Shown here: one piece after another, positions 25,297-35,702 of the stretch
Layout: each line of letters begins with the position of its first letter
Numbering within the stretch: position 1 is the first letter of the stretch
NCBI GenBank assembly: GCA_022360015.1
Contig: JAKSDQ010000158.1
Location: 1-64,000 of the forward strand
Length of the DNA stretch: 64,000 nucleotides
Reading direction: 5' to 3'
Origin: Cytophagales bacterium
Lineage (GTDB): Bacteria > Bacteroidota > Bacteroidia > Cytophagales > Cyclobacteriaceae
Program-made: the position numbers and the translations under genes
The notes under the pieces: model-generated
What the model was told of the DNA's origin: nothing
Seen by the model: the letters and a program-made list of their open reading frames with translations, nothing else
Database searches by the model: none

Positions 25297-26718
25297 ATGA
25301 AACGCTGTTCATACCTGATTATATTTGTATGTTCCTTACCAGCCGTAGCGCAGGAAGGTTACAACATTAGTTTTGAAATCGAAGGACTCAGAGATACCAC
25401 CACTTATCTGGGTTATTATTATGGTGAAGGCACCTATCTCAAAGACACGGCCCTGATTGATCATACAGGAAAGTTTTCTTTTAAGGGAAACAATAAATTG
25501 CCTGCGGGTGTCTATTTTGTTGTGCTCAATAAAACCAGGCTCTTCGATTTCATTGTTAACAAAAATCAAAGGTTTAAAATCACAGCCAGCCAGGAAGACT
25601 ATCTGAAACATCTAAAAAGTATTGACGAAAAGGAAAATGAAGTGTTTTTCAACCATATGAGATTTATGCTGAAGAACAATGAATCGGTGCAACCCTACTT
25701 AAGCATACTAAAAGACAGCACTGCCAGGGATTCGGACAAACGACAAGCTCAGGCCAGCGTAGAGGAAATAGATAATCTGGTCCAAAACCACCAGCATGTA
25801 TTGGTGGAAAGGCATCCTGATTTGCTGGCGGCAAAATATATTATGGCTCAGCGTCCTTTGACAGTTCCCGAGGAAATCCGGCTAGCCACAGACAAAGAAA
25901 AAACCCTGCAGTATTATAAAGATCATTTTTGGGATGGTTTTGACCTGAGCGACGATGCATTTCTACGCTATCCTCAACCGATCTACCGGCAAAAGGTAGA
26001 AGATTACCTCGGAAACTTATTTGTACAACATCCTGACACCTTGCTGGAAGCGATTAATCTGCTCATTTCGGCTGCTAAAGAAAATCCTGAAACCTATAAA
26101 TACCTGGTATGGAATCTGGTATTAAACTATCAACAACCAAAGATAATGGGGCTGGATGCTATTTTTGTTGCGCTCTATGACCAGTTTTTTGCCAATGGTG
26201 AAATGGATTACTGGGCCAATGACCAATTAAAAGAAAACCTTAAAAAGCGGGCGGATCAACTTAGGAGTTCCCTCATTGGCCGGCAGGCCCCTAATCTGAT
26301 TATTCAGGATTTGGATAAAAAACCGAGATCCCTGGAATCTATTGAAAGTAAATACACCGTCATTTATTTTTACGATCCCGACTGTGGTTTTTGCAAGAAA
26401 GAAACACCTAAACTCCGCGATTTTAGTAACAAAACAACCCTGGACGTTAGCATCTACGCAGTCTGCGCAGACTCTTCGCTTGCCAAGATGACTACCTATA
26501 TTGAGGAGATGAAAATTGATCATTGGATTAATGTAAATGGTCCCAGGACTTACACGCAGCATTATAAAAACATTTATGACGCCGATACAACCCCCACGAT
26601 TTATCTGCTCGATGAACGCAAAAAAATAATTGCCAAAAAAATTGCGGCAGGTAAGATCCAGGAATTCCTGAATAACCACGAAAACAATACCGCTTCCAGC
26701 CAGACCAGGACCAGATAA
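25297..26718 (+). CDS. Exported TlpA-like thioredoxin-fold protein with DUF4369/DUF5106-type N-terminus
   Basis: 473 residues. The signal peptide SYLIIFVCSLPAVAQ is followed by a DUF4369-like beta domain (YNISFEIEGLRDTTTYLGYYYGEGTYLKDTAL; about 20-110), a helical DUF5106-like middle (about 110-320) and a C-terminal thioredoxin domain with the active site DPDCGFCKKETPKL (about residue 360). A cis-proline loop TTPTIYLLDE follows. Such proteins act as periplasmic thiol-disulfide reductases, for example in cytochrome maturation, but the partner is unknown. It is divergent from rpsP and 147 bp before sucA. Confidence 0.85.
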   Translation: MKRCSYLIIFVCSLPAVAQEGYNISFEIEGLRDTTTYLGYYYGEGTYLKDTALIDHTGKFSFKGNNKLPAGVYFVVLNKTRLFDFIVNKNQRFKITASQEDYLKHLKSIDEKENEVFFNHMRFMLKNNESVQPYLSILKDSTARDSDKRQAQASVEEIDNLVQNHQHVLVERHPDLLAAKYIMAQRPLTVPEEIRLATDKEKTLQYYKDHFWDGFDLSDDAFLRYPQPIYRQKVEDYLGNLFVQHPDTLLEAINLLISAAKENPETYKYLVWNLVLNYQQPKIMGLDAIFVALYDQFFANGEMDYWANDQLKENLKKRADQLRSSLIGRQAPNLIIQDLDKKPRSLESIESKYTVIYFYDPDCGFCKKETPKLRDFSNKTTLDVSIYAVCADSSLAKMTTYIEEMKIDHWINVNGPRTYTQHYKNIYDADTTPTIYLLDERKKIIAKKIAAGKIQEFLNNHENNTASSQTRTR

Positions 26719-26798
26719 TACGAACGCATTCATTAAGGCGTTAATAAAAGGGATAAAGCTAAGTATTTGATTATATTTGCATATGCGAATTAACAATT

Positions 26799-26828
26799 TT
26801 TGATAATAATGTGAACTTTGTACCTTTG
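26799..26828 (+). promoter_or_regulatory. Promoter of sucA
   Basis: TTTG (26799-26802), an 18-base spacer and TACCTTTG (26821-26828) form a near-ideal Bacteroidota housekeeping promoter (TTTG-N19-TAnnTTTG). The sucA ATG is 37 bases further on. A second -7-like TATATTTG lies at 26772-26779. Confidence 0.7.
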
Positions 26829-26865
26829 TCAATAGTTTTAAGCTTACAAAAACTTTCCAGGGAAG

Positions 26866-29583
26866 ATGGATAAATATTCGTACATAGCCAATGCACATGG
26901 ATCTTATATAGATGAGCTTTATAAGTCTTACAAACAAGATCCCGGATCTGTAGATCAAAGCTGGCAAAAATTTTTCGAAGGCTTTGATTTTTCCTTACAA
27001 AAGTATGGAGAAAATGGGGTCGAGGCAGCAGAGATCGATCACAGGGAGACTAACGTCAGGGATCTAATCCATGCGTACCGTTCGCGCGGCCATTTGAAGT
27101 CCGATACCAATCCCGTTAGGCCCAGGAGAAAACACAATGTAAAACTCAACCCGGGCGACTTCGGATTAACCGAGGCCGACCTTGACCATGAATTTGACAT
27201 AGGTGCTAAAATTGGCCTGGGCAAAACCTCTCTGAGAAAAATACTGGAAGCACTGAAAAAAGTATATACAGGTTCTATCGGATTTGAATTTATGCACATC
27301 CGCGATCAGGAGATCCTGGATTGGATGATTGAAAAGTGTGAAAGATCTTACCTTAACTACAACCCCGGTATAGAAGATAAAACGGGTATTCTGACCAAAT
27401 TAAACGAGGCAGTGGTTTTCGAAAACTTTTTGCACACCAAGTTTCTCGGGCAAAAAAGGTTTTCCCTGGAGGGGGGTGAGAATACCATTCCGGCTCTTGA
27501 CAAAATCATCAACAGGGCAGCCCAGATGGATGCAGAGGAGGTGATAATCGGCATGGCACACCGGGGAAGACTGAATGTGCTGGCCAACATCATGGGCAAG
27601 ACTTACGAAGAAATATTCAGCGAATTCGAAGGCAACACTAAACTCGACTTAACCATGGGTGACGGGGATGTGAAGTACCATCTCGGTTACTCCAGTAGAA
27701 TTGATACCGTTGCCAATAAAAAGGTTTATGTAAAACTTGCGCCTAATCCCAGCCATCTGGAGGCAGTAGATCCTATCGTTCTCGGTTATACCAGGGCACA
27801 GATTGATGATGAGTGCGAGGGCAATGTAAAAAAGACCATACCTGTTTTGATTCACGGAGATGCGGCTATCGCAGGGCAGGGGGTTGTATACGAGACTGTA
27901 CAAATGTCAGGACTCCCGGGTTATGATGTGGGTGGCACGATTCATTTTGTAATAAATAACCAGGTGGGTTTCACCACGGATTACGATGATGCCAGGAGCA
28001 GTATTTACTGCACCGATGTGGCAAAAATTGTAGACGCTCCTGTGATACATGTCAATGGTGATGATCCTGAGGCAGTCACATTTGCGGCAAACCTGGGTGT
28101 GGAATACAGGCAAAAATTTGGAAAAGACATATTCATTGACCTGCTATGCTATCGCCGTCACGGCCACAATGAAGGCGATGAACCCAAATTCACCCAACCT
28201 AAACTTTACAACATAATCGCCAAACATCCGAATCCCAGAGAAATTTATGTCAAAAAACTTATAGAAAGGGGGGATGTCGATGCAGAACTGGCCAACAGGA
28301 TGGACAAGGAGTTCAGGGCACAGTTGCAGGACAGACTCAATGAAGTGAAGCAAAACCCATTGCCCTATCAGCCTCAGAAAATAGAAGAAGAATGGCAACA
28401 GCTCAGAAAATCAAAGCCTTCGGATTTTGATGAGCCTTTTAACACTAAAATTAATCAGAAAACTGTCGATATCGTTGCCAAAGCGCTTACTACATTGCCT
28501 GAAGGGTTTAAACCGTTGAAGCAAATTGAGAAGCTGTTCAGGGATCGTAAAACCAATTTCTACGACAAAAAAATGCTGAATTGGGCAGATGGGGAGCTAT
28601 TGGCCTACGGTTCGTTGCTATTGGATAACATCATCGTACGTATGTCCGGACAGGATGTTAAAAGAGGTACCTTTTCGCACCGTCACTCTTATGTGTTCGA
28701 TGCTAACACAAATGAACCATATTGTAACCTGGATCACATCAGTGAAAATCAGGAGAAGCTCCAAATCTATAATTCACTGCTGTCGGAATATGGTGTGCTG
28801 GGCTTTGAATACGGCTACGCAATGGCCACTCCTCATGCGCTTGTCATCTGGGAAGCACAGTTTGGGGATTTCGCTAACGGCGGTCAGGTAATTGTCGACC
28901 AGTTTATCAGCAGTGCTTATACGAAATGGCAACGTATGAATGGACTTGTGCTGCTCCTGCCGCATGGATATGAGGGCCAGGGGCCGGAACACTCCAGTGC
29001 CAGGTTTGAAAGGTATTTGCAAATGGCAGCAGGCTACAACATGTTCATATGCAATATCACCACGCCGGCCAACCTTTTTCATGTGTTAAGAAGGCAACTG
29101 CTGCTACCATTCAGAATGCCATTGATCATAATGTCTCCAAAATCCCTGTTAAGGCACCCCAAAGTGGTCTCCCCGATGAAGGATTTCACCTCAGGAACCT
29201 TCAAAGAAGTAATAGGGGATGATTATGCCATCAAATCCACTGTCAAAAAAGTTATTTTATGCTGTGGCAAAATATATTATGATTTATTGGAAGAACAGCA
29301 AAAATCAAAACGCAAGGATGTGGCGTTGATCAGGATTGAGCAACTGGCCCCTTTCCCTGGTAAAAAAATAATGGCGGAGATTAAAAAATATAAGCAGGCG
29401 AAGGTTATCTGGGTACAGGAAGAACCGGAAAATAAGGGTGCCTGGTCTTATATTTTAAGGGTATTCAGGGAGTTTCCTCTCGATATAATTTCCAGAAGGG
29501 CCGCAGCCTCCCCGGCTACAGGTTATAACAAAGTGCACAAAGATGAGCAAGCTGCCATCATAAAAGCTGCCTTCAAGCTATGA
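26866..29583 (+). CDS. sucA: 2-Oxoglutarate dehydrogenase E1 component
   Basis: 905 residues. E1 uses thiamine diphosphate to decarboxylate 2-oxoglutarate and to charge the lipoyl group of E2 in the citric acid cycle. The N-terminus ([21 protein letters not shown]) is the E2-binding type. Further motifs are [79 protein letters not shown] and the late [17 protein letters not shown]. It is first in the sucA-sucB-lpd operon (52 bp and 62 bp gaps) with a strong promoter at 26799-26828. Confidence 0.97.
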   Translation: MDKYSYIANAHGSYIDELYKSYKQDPGSVDQSWQKFFEGFDFSLQKYGENGVEAAEIDHRETNVRDLIHAYRSRGHLKSDTNPVRPRRKHNVKLNPGDFGLTEADLDHEFDIGAKIGLGKTSLRKILEALKKVYTGSIGFEFMHIRDQEILDWMIEKCERSYLNYNPGIEDKTGILTKLNEAVVFENFLHTKFLGQKRFSLEGGENTIPALDKIINRAAQMDAEEVIIGMAHRGRLNVLANIMGKTYEEIFSEFEGNTKLDLTMGDGDVKYHLGYSSRIDTVANKKVYVKLAPNPSHLEAVDPIVLGYTRAQIDDECEGNVKKTIPVLIHGDAAIAGQGVVYETVQMSGLPGYDVGGTIHFVINNQVGFTTDYDDARSSIYCTDVAKIVDAPVIHVNGDDPEAVTFAANLGVEYRQKFGKDIFIDLLCYRRHGHNEGDEPKFTQPKLYNIIAKHPNPREIYVKKLIERGDVDAELANRMDKEFRAQLQDRLNEVKQNPLPYQPQKIEEEWQQLRKSKPSDFDEPFNTKINQKTVDIVAKALTTLPEGFKPLKQIEKLFRDRKTNFYDKKMLNWADGELLAYGSLLLDNIIVRMSGQDVKRGTFSHRHSYVFDANTNEPYCNLDHISENQEKLQIYNSLLSEYGVLGFEYGYAMATPHALVIWEAQFGDFANGGQVIVDQFISSAYTKWQRMNGLVLLLPHGYEGQGPEHSSARFERYLQMAAGYNMFICNITTPANLFHVLRRQLLLPFRMPLIIMSPKSLLRHPKVVSPMKDFTSGTFKEVIGDDYAIKSTVKKVILCCGKIYYDLLEEQQKSKRKDVALIRIEQLAPFPGKKIMAEIKKYKQAKVIWVQEEPENKGAWSYILRVFREFPLDIISRRAAASPATGYNKVHKDEQAAIIKAAFKL

Positions 29584-29635
29584 TAATTTCTCAAAACATC
29601 ATCCTATTCCACAGACAGTAAACAGATCTAAAAAT

Positions 29636-31219
29636 ATGACTTTAGTAATGAAAGTACCAGCCGTAGGAGAGTCAATCACCGAGGTGACTATTGCCCAATG
29701 GCTGAAAAACGACGGTGATTATGTTGAGATGGACGAAATGATCGCCGAAATTGAAACAGACAAAGCCACCCAGGAGCTACCCGCAGAGGCTGCCGGTATG
29801 CTCAAGATTGTGGCACAGGAAGGAGATACGATTGAAATAGGGGCCACCATATGTGAGATCGATACCGATGCGGTACCCGCTTCACCACAGTCCGGAACAC
29901 AACAGCGCGAGGCTGCCAAACCTCAGGAGTCCTCAGGGGGGAAACCTGTCAAAACCGGGGACATCAAAGAAATGGTGGTACCGGCGGTTGGCGAATCCAT
30001 TACTGAAGTAACCATAGGGAAATGGGTAAAAAGCAATGGAGACTTTGTTGAAATGGATGAAGATATCGCCGAAATCGAATCGGATAAAGCGACTTTCGAC
30101 CTGCCTGCCGAAGCCTCGGGATACCTTCAGATTGTTGCTGAAGAGGGCGCTACACTGGAAATTGGCGAGGCGATATGCAGAATTGAGGTGGCTGAAGGAA
30201 AAGCACCTGCCACAGGAACTGCTCCGGTGGCTGACACAGGTACAACTGCCACCCAAGCCGCGGCTGCCGCCGCACCTACTCAGCCGGCAGAAAATGCCGG
30301 GACATCACCGGCCACTTACGCCACCGGCCATCCTTCTCCCGCGGCAGCAAAAATATTAGCTGAAAAGGGCCTGCAACCCGGTGATGTGAACGGTAGCGGG
30401 GTGGACGGAAGAATCACCAAAGAAGATGCTGAAAAAGCTCAAAAACAACCCACCCCTGTCGCTCAGGATGGGCCGTCTGTCCCGCCAACAGTAGTTACCG
30501 GTACCCTGCCCAACGGTGCGAGGGAGCAAACCAGAAAAAAAATGTCCAGTTTGCGGCGCACCATTGCAAGGAGACTCGTAGCAGTAAAAAACGAGACCGC
30601 TATGCTCACCACATTTAATGAGGTGAACATGAAGCCCATCATGGACTTAAGAAAAAAATACAAAGAGCAATTCAAGGAAAAGCACGGCGTTGGATTAGGA
30701 TTTATGTCATTTTTTACCAAAGCTTGCTGTGCCGCCCTACAGGAGTGGCCCGCTGTCAATGGCATGATCGATGGTGATGAAGTTGTGTATAATGACTTCT
30801 GCGATATCTCTATCGCCGTATCGACCCCCAGAGGACTGGTTGTGCCGGTAATCCGGAATGCGGAGCTGCTCGATTTCAAAGGCATAGAAAGTGAGGTAAT
30901 TCGCCTGGCTATCAAAGCAAGGGACAATAAATTAAGTATAGATGAAATGACCGGCGGTACCTTTACCATCACAAACGGAGGTGTTTTCGGCTCTATGATG
31001 TCCACACCTATCATCAATGCCCCTCAATCAGCCATATTGGGTATGCACAATATTGTTGAAAGGCCGGTAGTGGAAAATGGTGAAATTGTCGTAAGGCCTA
31101 TGATGTATGTGGCCTTGTCTTATGATCACCGGATTATCGATGGAAAGGAATCAGTTAGCTTCCTGGTTCGGGTGAAACAGCTACTGGAAGATCCCATGAG
31201 ACTCATGCTGGGGGTGTAA
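29636..31219 (+). CDS. sucB: Dihydrolipoyl succinyltransferase (E2) with two lipoyl domains
   Basis: 527 residues. Two lipoyl domains are present: the first (about 2-77) with lipoyl lysine K43 in [11 protein letters not shown], the second (about 112-186) with K151 in [11 protein letters not shown]. After A/P/T-rich linkers, a peripheral-subunit-binding domain is at about 232-268 ([13 protein letters not shown] to [11 protein letters not shown]), then the catalytic domain from about 300. The active-site text [11 protein letters not shown] is near residue 500. Most succinyltransferase E2s have one lipoyl domain; two is more typical of pyruvate E2s, so some dual use is conceivable, but position beside sucA favours the 2-oxoglutarate complex. 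Confidence 0.93.
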   Translation: MTLVMKVPAVGESITEVTIAQWLKNDGDYVEMDEMIAEIETDKATQELPAEAAGMLKIVAQEGDTIEIGATICEIDTDAVPASPQSGTQQREAAKPQESSGGKPVKTGDIKEMVVPAVGESITEVTIGKWVKSNGDFVEMDEDIAEIESDKATFDLPAEASGYLQIVAEEGATLEIGEAICRIEVAEGKAPATGTAPVADTGTTATQAAAAAAPTQPAENAGTSPATYATGHPSPAAAKILAEKGLQPGDVNGSGVDGRITKEDAEKAQKQPTPVAQDGPSVPPTVVTGTLPNGAREQTRKKMSSLRRTIARRLVAVKNETAMLTTFNEVNMKPIMDLRKKYKEQFKEKHGVGLGFMSFFTKACCAALQEWPAVNGMIDGDEVVYNDFCDISIAVSTPRGLVVPVIRNAELLDFKGIESEVIRLAIKARDNKLSIDEMTGGTFTITNGGVFGSMMSTPIINAPQSAILGMHNIVERPVVENGEIVVRPMMYVALSYDHRIIDGKESVSFLVRVKQLLEDPMRLMLGV

Positions 31220-31281
31220 AATAGCTATAGTGTTTTTATATAAAAAAATTAATAAAGAATCATACTTTAAGGAATATAATT

Positions 31282-32682
31282 ATGCAATATGATGTAACCG
31301 TGATCGGTTCGGGGCCAGGAGGTTATGTGTGTGCCATCCGCTGCGCACAACTGGGTTTTAAGACCGCAATCATTGAAAAATACGACACCCTGGGCGGCAC
31401 TTGTCTCAACGTGGGCTGTATTCCATCAAAAGCTTTACTGGACTCTTCAGAGCATTTTCACAATGCAGAACAAACCTTTAAGGAACATGGAATTACCATC
31501 AACCAGCCTAAAGTGAATCTCAAGCAAATGATTCAAAGAAAAAGAGACGTTGTGAAAGTGACCTGCGATGGTGTGGAGTTTTTAATGAAAAAGAACAAAA
31601 TCGACGTTCATCACGGTGTGGGTTCATTTGTGGACAAAAACACTATTAAGATCATAGCGAAGGATGGCAAAGCCACTGAGATAAAAACAGACAAGGTCGT
31701 CATTGCCACCGGCTCCAAACCAGCTAATTTGCCTTTCATTAAACTAGACAAGAAGCGGATTATTACCAGCACCGAGGCTCTTGAGCTAAAGGAAGTACCC
31801 AAACATATGGTTATCATTGGTGGGGGTATAATCGGTATGGAACTTGGATCTGTTTACGCACGTTTGGGTGCCAAAATTACAGTTTTAGAGTTTCTGGACC
31901 GGTTGATTCCGGGTATGGATGGAACCATGAGCAAGGAACTTCAGAGGTCGCTCAAAAAACTTGGCTTCGATATCAAAGTAAATCATAAAGTCACCGCCGT
32001 TTCGGTCAAAGGAAAGGAAGTGATGGTCACAGCAGAGAATAAAAAAGGTGAAAGCATAGAAGTTAAGGGAGATTACTGCCTGGTTTCCATTGGCAGAAGA
32101 CCATATACGGAAGGACTTGGGCTGGAAAATGTAGGCATTACCCCAGACAATGCCGGACGGGTTGAAGTAGATGACCACCTGAGGACCAATGTTGATAACA
32201 TTTATGCCATAGGAGATGTTGTTAAAGGAGCTATGCTCGCCCATAAGGCCGAAGAAGAAGGAATCCTGGTAGCCGAACAGTTGGCCGGACAGAAACCGCA
32301 CATTAATTACAACCTGATACCGGGCGTAGTGTACACATGGCCTGAAGTGGCTGGTGTGGGTTATACTGAGGAGCAATTGAAGGAAAATGGCAAGGCGTAC
32401 AAAACCGGAACCTTTCCCTTCAGGGCATTAGCCAGGGCCAGGGCCAGTATGGATCTGGATGGCATTGTAAAGGTATTGGCAGACAAAGAAACCGATGAGA
32501 TTTTAGGGGTACACATTATCGGTGCCAGGGCCGCTGACATGATCGCTTCCGGTGTAACTGCCATGGAATATCGCGCCTCTGCCGAAGATGTGGCCAGAAT
32601 GTCACATGCTCATCCAACATACATGGAAGGGTTCAAAGAAGCTTGCCTGGCAGCTACTGAAGACCGTCCTATTCACATTTAG
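31282..32682 (+). CDS. lpd: Dihydrolipoyl dehydrogenase (E3)
   Basis: 466 residues, the flavoprotein that reoxidises the dihydrolipoyl group of E2 using NAD. The FAD motif is VIGSGPGGYVCAIRCAQLG. The redox disulfide is C41-C46 in GGTCLNVGCIPSK. A second dinucleotide site reads MVIIGGGIIGMELGSVYARLGA. The C-terminal MSHAHPTYMEGFKEA provides the base histidine. It is third in the operon with sucA and sucB and may also serve the pyruvate complex (pdhA at 36571). No terminator is obvious downstream. Confidence 0.96.
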   Translation: MQYDVTVIGSGPGGYVCAIRCAQLGFKTAIIEKYDTLGGTCLNVGCIPSKALLDSSEHFHNAEQTFKEHGITINQPKVNLKQMIQRKRDVVKVTCDGVEFLMKKNKIDVHHGVGSFVDKNTIKIIAKDGKATEIKTDKVVIATGSKPANLPFIKLDKKRIITSTEALELKEVPKHMVIIGGGIIGMELGSVYARLGAKITVLEFLDRLIPGMDGTMSKELQRSLKKLGFDIKVNHKVTAVSVKGKEVMVTAENKKGESIEVKGDYCLVSIGRRPYTEGLGLENVGITPDNAGRVEVDDHLRTNVDNIYAIGDVVKGAMLAHKAEEEGILVAEQLAGQKPHINYNLIPGVVYTWPEVAGVGYTEEQLKENGKAYKTGTFPFRALARARASMDLDGIVKVLADKETDEILGVHIIGARAADMIASGVTAMEYRASAEDVARMSHAHPTYMEGFKEACLAATEDRPIHI

Positions 32683-32947
32683 TGTTTTTGTTTTGGGAGG
32701 TTGACTTTTCTGTTCAGCAGGCAACAGTTGTAGAAACATCGGTTTTAGTTTGTTTGCATATCGGCTGTTTGAGGGATTAGCTTAAGATTTTAGAACCAGG
32801 TTCTATTCAATCAGGGCAAGAGGTTTGAAAACTTTCGGTAGTGGCTGGGAACTGAAAGGTAAAATTTCTTTGAAATTTTCCTTCGAGGTGAGTTTCTGAA
32901 AAAAATCAAACAAATCATCAATTGCCCATTGTCAATCGTTAATTAAA

Positions 32948-33712
32948 TCAATCCTCAAAAATAGCAACCACCCTGGCCGGTGCAGCAGAGGCATTTTTTA
33001 ATTTTAACGGAAACACGGCTACTTTAAAACCATTTGGAGGCAGCACCTTTAAATTCGTTAACTGTTCCATATGGAGATATTCTTTTTCCAGACCTACCAA
33101 ATGAGCCTGCCAGAATAATTCAGGATTTTGGGTTTCCCTGGCCCTTTTTGCCTGATATCTCAGTGGCAGATCAAAACCCCACTGATCTATGCCCATTACC
33201 TTTACACCTTTGTCTATGAGCCACTCAGTCGCTTCCTTGCTCATCCCCAACCCTTTATTCACATAGTCTTGCCCCTGCAATTGATCCCGGTCGGTACGGA
33301 TTAACACGATGTTTCCTTCATGTATTTGTGTTCCGGTTTTTTCAAGATCTTCCTCAATATCCGCAACAGTAATTTCTTCAAAGTCATTTTTATGCGACAC
33401 ATTGATGACAACCCCGGGTCCGAAAAGCCATTCAAGTGGTATTTCATCAATGGTTTTGGCCTTTTTTCCAGCTACTACCGGACCGTAATGCCATGGCGCA
33501 TCGATATGTGTGGTGGCGTGTACGCCCATGTTGACAATTTTATCATCAGCCCATCCCTGGAATTTTTTTGGAAACAAAGACTTGGGTAAATTCAGAAAAT
33601 AGCGAATCAAAAACACACTTTTTTTATGGGGGAAATTTTTCAGCTTGATCCTCATAAACCAGGGATCAGCTTTATTAAATTGTACTGTTTTTGACAGGTC
33701 AATTATTTTCAT
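32948..33712 (-). CDS. Cyclase-family hydrolase (kynurenine formamidase-like)
   Basis: 254 residues from the ATG at 33712 (MKIIDLSKTVQFN); the longer frame needs a TTG. The hallmark metal motif of the cyclase family (HxGTHxDxPxH) appears as HATTHIDAPWHYG at about residues 70-82, and the later MGIDQWGFDLP and ALAVIE-like VVAIFED end are usual. Members hydrolyse amides such as N-formylkynurenine or isatin; the substrate here is uncertain. The gene is followed by 265 bp of unremarkable sequence before lpd. Confidence 0.8.
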   Translation of the reverse strand: MKIIDLSKTVQFNKADPWFMRIKLKNFPHKKSVFLIRYFLNLPKSLFPKKFQGWADDKIVNMGVHATTHIDAPWHYGPVVAGKKAKTIDEIPLEWLFGPGVVINVSHKNDFEEITVADIEEDLEKTGTQIHEGNIVLIRTDRDQLQGQDYVNKGLGMSKEATEWLIDKGVKVMGIDQWGFDLPLRYQAKRARETQNPELFWQAHLVGLEKEYLHMEQLTNLKVLPPNGFKVAVFPLKLKNASAAPARVVAIFED

Positions 33713-33778
33713 GGGACCATACAAATTAAAGAAAAGATAAGTATTTCCGACAATCTTCAGCCAAAACCATGGCCAGAA

Positions 33779-35110
33779 TTACTCGATCAAATCAATGCTG
33801 AACAGTCCGATATTCAGTCGATCAAGCACTGCCTTTTTAAATTTTGTATCTATTAAAAAAGAGATATTGTTTTTACTTCCTCCAAAAGAAATCATCCTTA
33901 TGGGCACGCGATCGATAGAGTCAAAAACCTTTCTGACCACACCTCTGTTCTCGGAAACCTTCGCCCCTACTATGCAAATAATAGTTTGATCCCGGTCAAT
34001 TTCCACTTTACCAAAAGCCCGTAACTCCTGGTGGATCTCCTGCAAATTAGTACTATCGTCGATCGTCAGCGATACGGCTACTTCTGAGGTAGTAATCATA
34101 TCGATCGGCGTACGATACTTTTCAAAAACCTCAAACACTTTTCTCAAAAATCCATAAGCCAGCAACATACGGCTCGACTTAATTTTTATGGCCACAATAC
34201 CATCTTTTGCCGCAATGGCCTTGATTTCATCTTCGCTGGTAGACTTGCTGATAAAGGTGCCGGGGGCATCGGGTTGCATCGTATTCAGCAACCGGACCGG
34301 AATATTGTATTTCTGCACCGGCCAAATAGATGCCGGATGCAGTATTTTGGCGCCAAAGTAGCTTAACTCTGCTGCTTCATCAAAAGACAATCTGGATACA
34401 GGAAATGTCTTTTCTACGATTCTGGGGTCGTTGTTGTGCATACCATCTATATCCGTCCATATCTGCACTTCTTCCGCCTTAAGCGCCGCCCCGATTAAAC
34501 TGGCAGTGTAATCACTACCTCCACGCTTCAGGTTATCTATATTTCCCTGATGATTCAAACAAATATAACCCTGGGTTATGAACAAACCACACCCCTTATT
34601 GGCAGATATCAGTGCTTTTAACTTGTGTTCAATCGCCTCAATATCGGGTTCCTGATGGACATCGATTGACATAAAATCCAGGGCAGGCAATAACCGTACA
34701 CTTATACCCTTTTCTTTCAGATAAATAGTAAACAATTGAGTTGAAAGCAACTCTCCCCGGGCCAGTATGTCCTTTTCAAATTGTGGCTGATAGGCCTGAT
34801 CCGGGAAGCTTCTTATCAGATCAAAGTGTTCTTTTATAACCGTATTGGCCTTTTCAAGGGCATCGGTATGCTGATAAAGATTCTGAATGAATCCCTGGTA
34901 ATGTGCGTAAAGGTCATCGATCAACTCCGCGGCCTTTTCTTTTTCACCGGCGCCCAGTGCCTGGTCAATATTAACCAAAGCATTGGTTGTTCCGGCAATC
35001 GCCGAAAGAACCACCAGCTTCGGAACATCATCATTTGTAATCAGGGATGCTACATGATGCATCCTGTCAGGTTTTCCCAGCGAAGTTCCTCCGAATTTTA
35101 AGACTTTCAT
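33779..35110 (-). CDS. lysC: Aspartate kinase
   Basis: 443 residues. It phosphorylates aspartate, the first step to lysine, diaminopimelate, threonine and methionine. The N-terminus MKVLKFGGTSLGKPDRM is typical, then LLALDFMSIDVHQE, LITQGYICLNHQGNIDNLKRGGSDYTASLIGAAL (split motif around the nucleotide site) and EVQIWTDIDGMHNNDPR. Two ACT domains fill residues about 300-443, so feedback control by an end product is expected. It is not fused to homoserine dehydrogenase. dapF, from the same pathway, is at 21382. Confidence 0.96.
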   Translation of the reverse strand: MKVLKFGGTSLGKPDRMHHVASLITNDDVPKLVVLSAIAGTTNALVNIDQALGAGEKEKAAELIDDLYAHYQGFIQNLYQHTDALEKANTVIKEHFDLIRSFPDQAYQPQFEKDILARGELLSTQLFTIYLKEKGISVRLLPALDFMSIDVHQEPDIEAIEHKLKALISANKGCGLFITQGYICLNHQGNIDNLKRGGSDYTASLIGAALKAEEVQIWTDIDGMHNNDPRIVEKTFPVSRLSFDEAAELSYFGAKILHPASIWPVQKYNIPVRLLNTMQPDAPGTFISKSTSEDEIKAIAAKDGIVAIKIKSSRMLLAYGFLRKVFEVFEKYRTPIDMITTSEVAVSLTIDDSTNLQEIHQELRAFGKVEIDRDQTIICIVGAKVSENRGVVRKVFDSIDRVPIRMISFGGSKNNISFLIDTKFKKAVLDRLNIGLFSIDLIE

Positions 35111-35149
35111 GACTCAGATGATTATAAACAAGTTAAACAGCAAAAACGA

Positions 35150-35635
35150 TTAAAATCCTAGCATCTTAATAGCAGTAATGGCTGCTTCGTCGCCTTTATT
35201 GCCATGTTTTCCGCCGGCTCTGTCCAGGGCTTGTTGTTCATTATCGGGAGTAAGTACTCCAAAGATTACAGGTTTATTAAATTTCAGGCCTACCTCCGTG
35301 ATGCCCAGCGCTACTGTCTGGCAAATAAACTCAAAATGCCTGGTTTCTCCCTGAATCACACAGCCCAAACAAATCACGGCATCAATCTCTTCTCTTTGGG
35401 CCATCCACTGTGCCCCCAGGGTGAGCTCAAAACTGCCAGGTACATTTTTGCGAATAATATTTTCCGCTGTTGCCCCTTCCTTCAGCAGTGTTGATTTAGC
35501 CCCCTCAAATAATGCCTCTGTGACTTTTTCATTCCATTCCGAGACAATAACAGCAAACTTTTTATCACTGATGTTGACAAGATTTTTACCTGTATATTCG
35601 CTTAAATTTTTGTTAGCAGTTGCCATGTATGCCAT
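35150..35635 (-). CDS. ribH: 6,7-Dimethyl-8-ribityllumazine synthase
   Basis: 161 residues. It condenses ribityl-aminouracil with dihydroxybutanone phosphate in riboflavin synthesis and assembles into pentamers or 60-mer shells. Hallmarks: KFAVIVSEWNEKVTEALFEGA, VPGSFELTLGAQWMA, DAVICLGCVIQGETRHFEFICQ, PVIFGVLTPDNEQQALDRAGG. The last segment includes the usual GNKGDEAA end. No FMN riboswitch is visible upstream; a terminator for the previous gene separates it from the TPR gene. Confidence 0.97.
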   Translation of the reverse strand: MAYMATANKNLSEYTGKNLVNISDKKFAVIVSEWNEKVTEALFEGAKSTLLKEGATAENIIRKNVPGSFELTLGAQWMAQREEIDAVICLGCVIQGETRHFEFICQTVALGITEVGLKFNKPVIFGVLTPDNEQQALDRAGGKHGNKGDEAAITAIKMLGF

Positions 35636-35646
35636 TAAGTATTAAT

Positions 35647-35679
35647 AAAAAAAGGGATAAAACATCAAAGCTTTATCCC
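35647..35679 (-). terminator. Intrinsic terminator between the TPR gene and ribH
   Basis: On the minus strand GGGATAAA pairs with TTTATCCC (plus-strand positions 35654-35661 and 35672-35679) across a 10-nt loop, followed by seven T residues (35647-35653). It lies 24 bases beyond the TPR gene stop, so ribH should have its own start of transcription. Confidence 0.85.
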
Positions 35680-35702
35680 CTTCACAGTTCCCTTTTCAGC
35701 GC

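Noticed and set aside
35636-35702. FMN riboswitch before ribH
   Set aside because: The gap is only 67 bases and is filled by the upstream gene's terminator; no RFN motif is visible.
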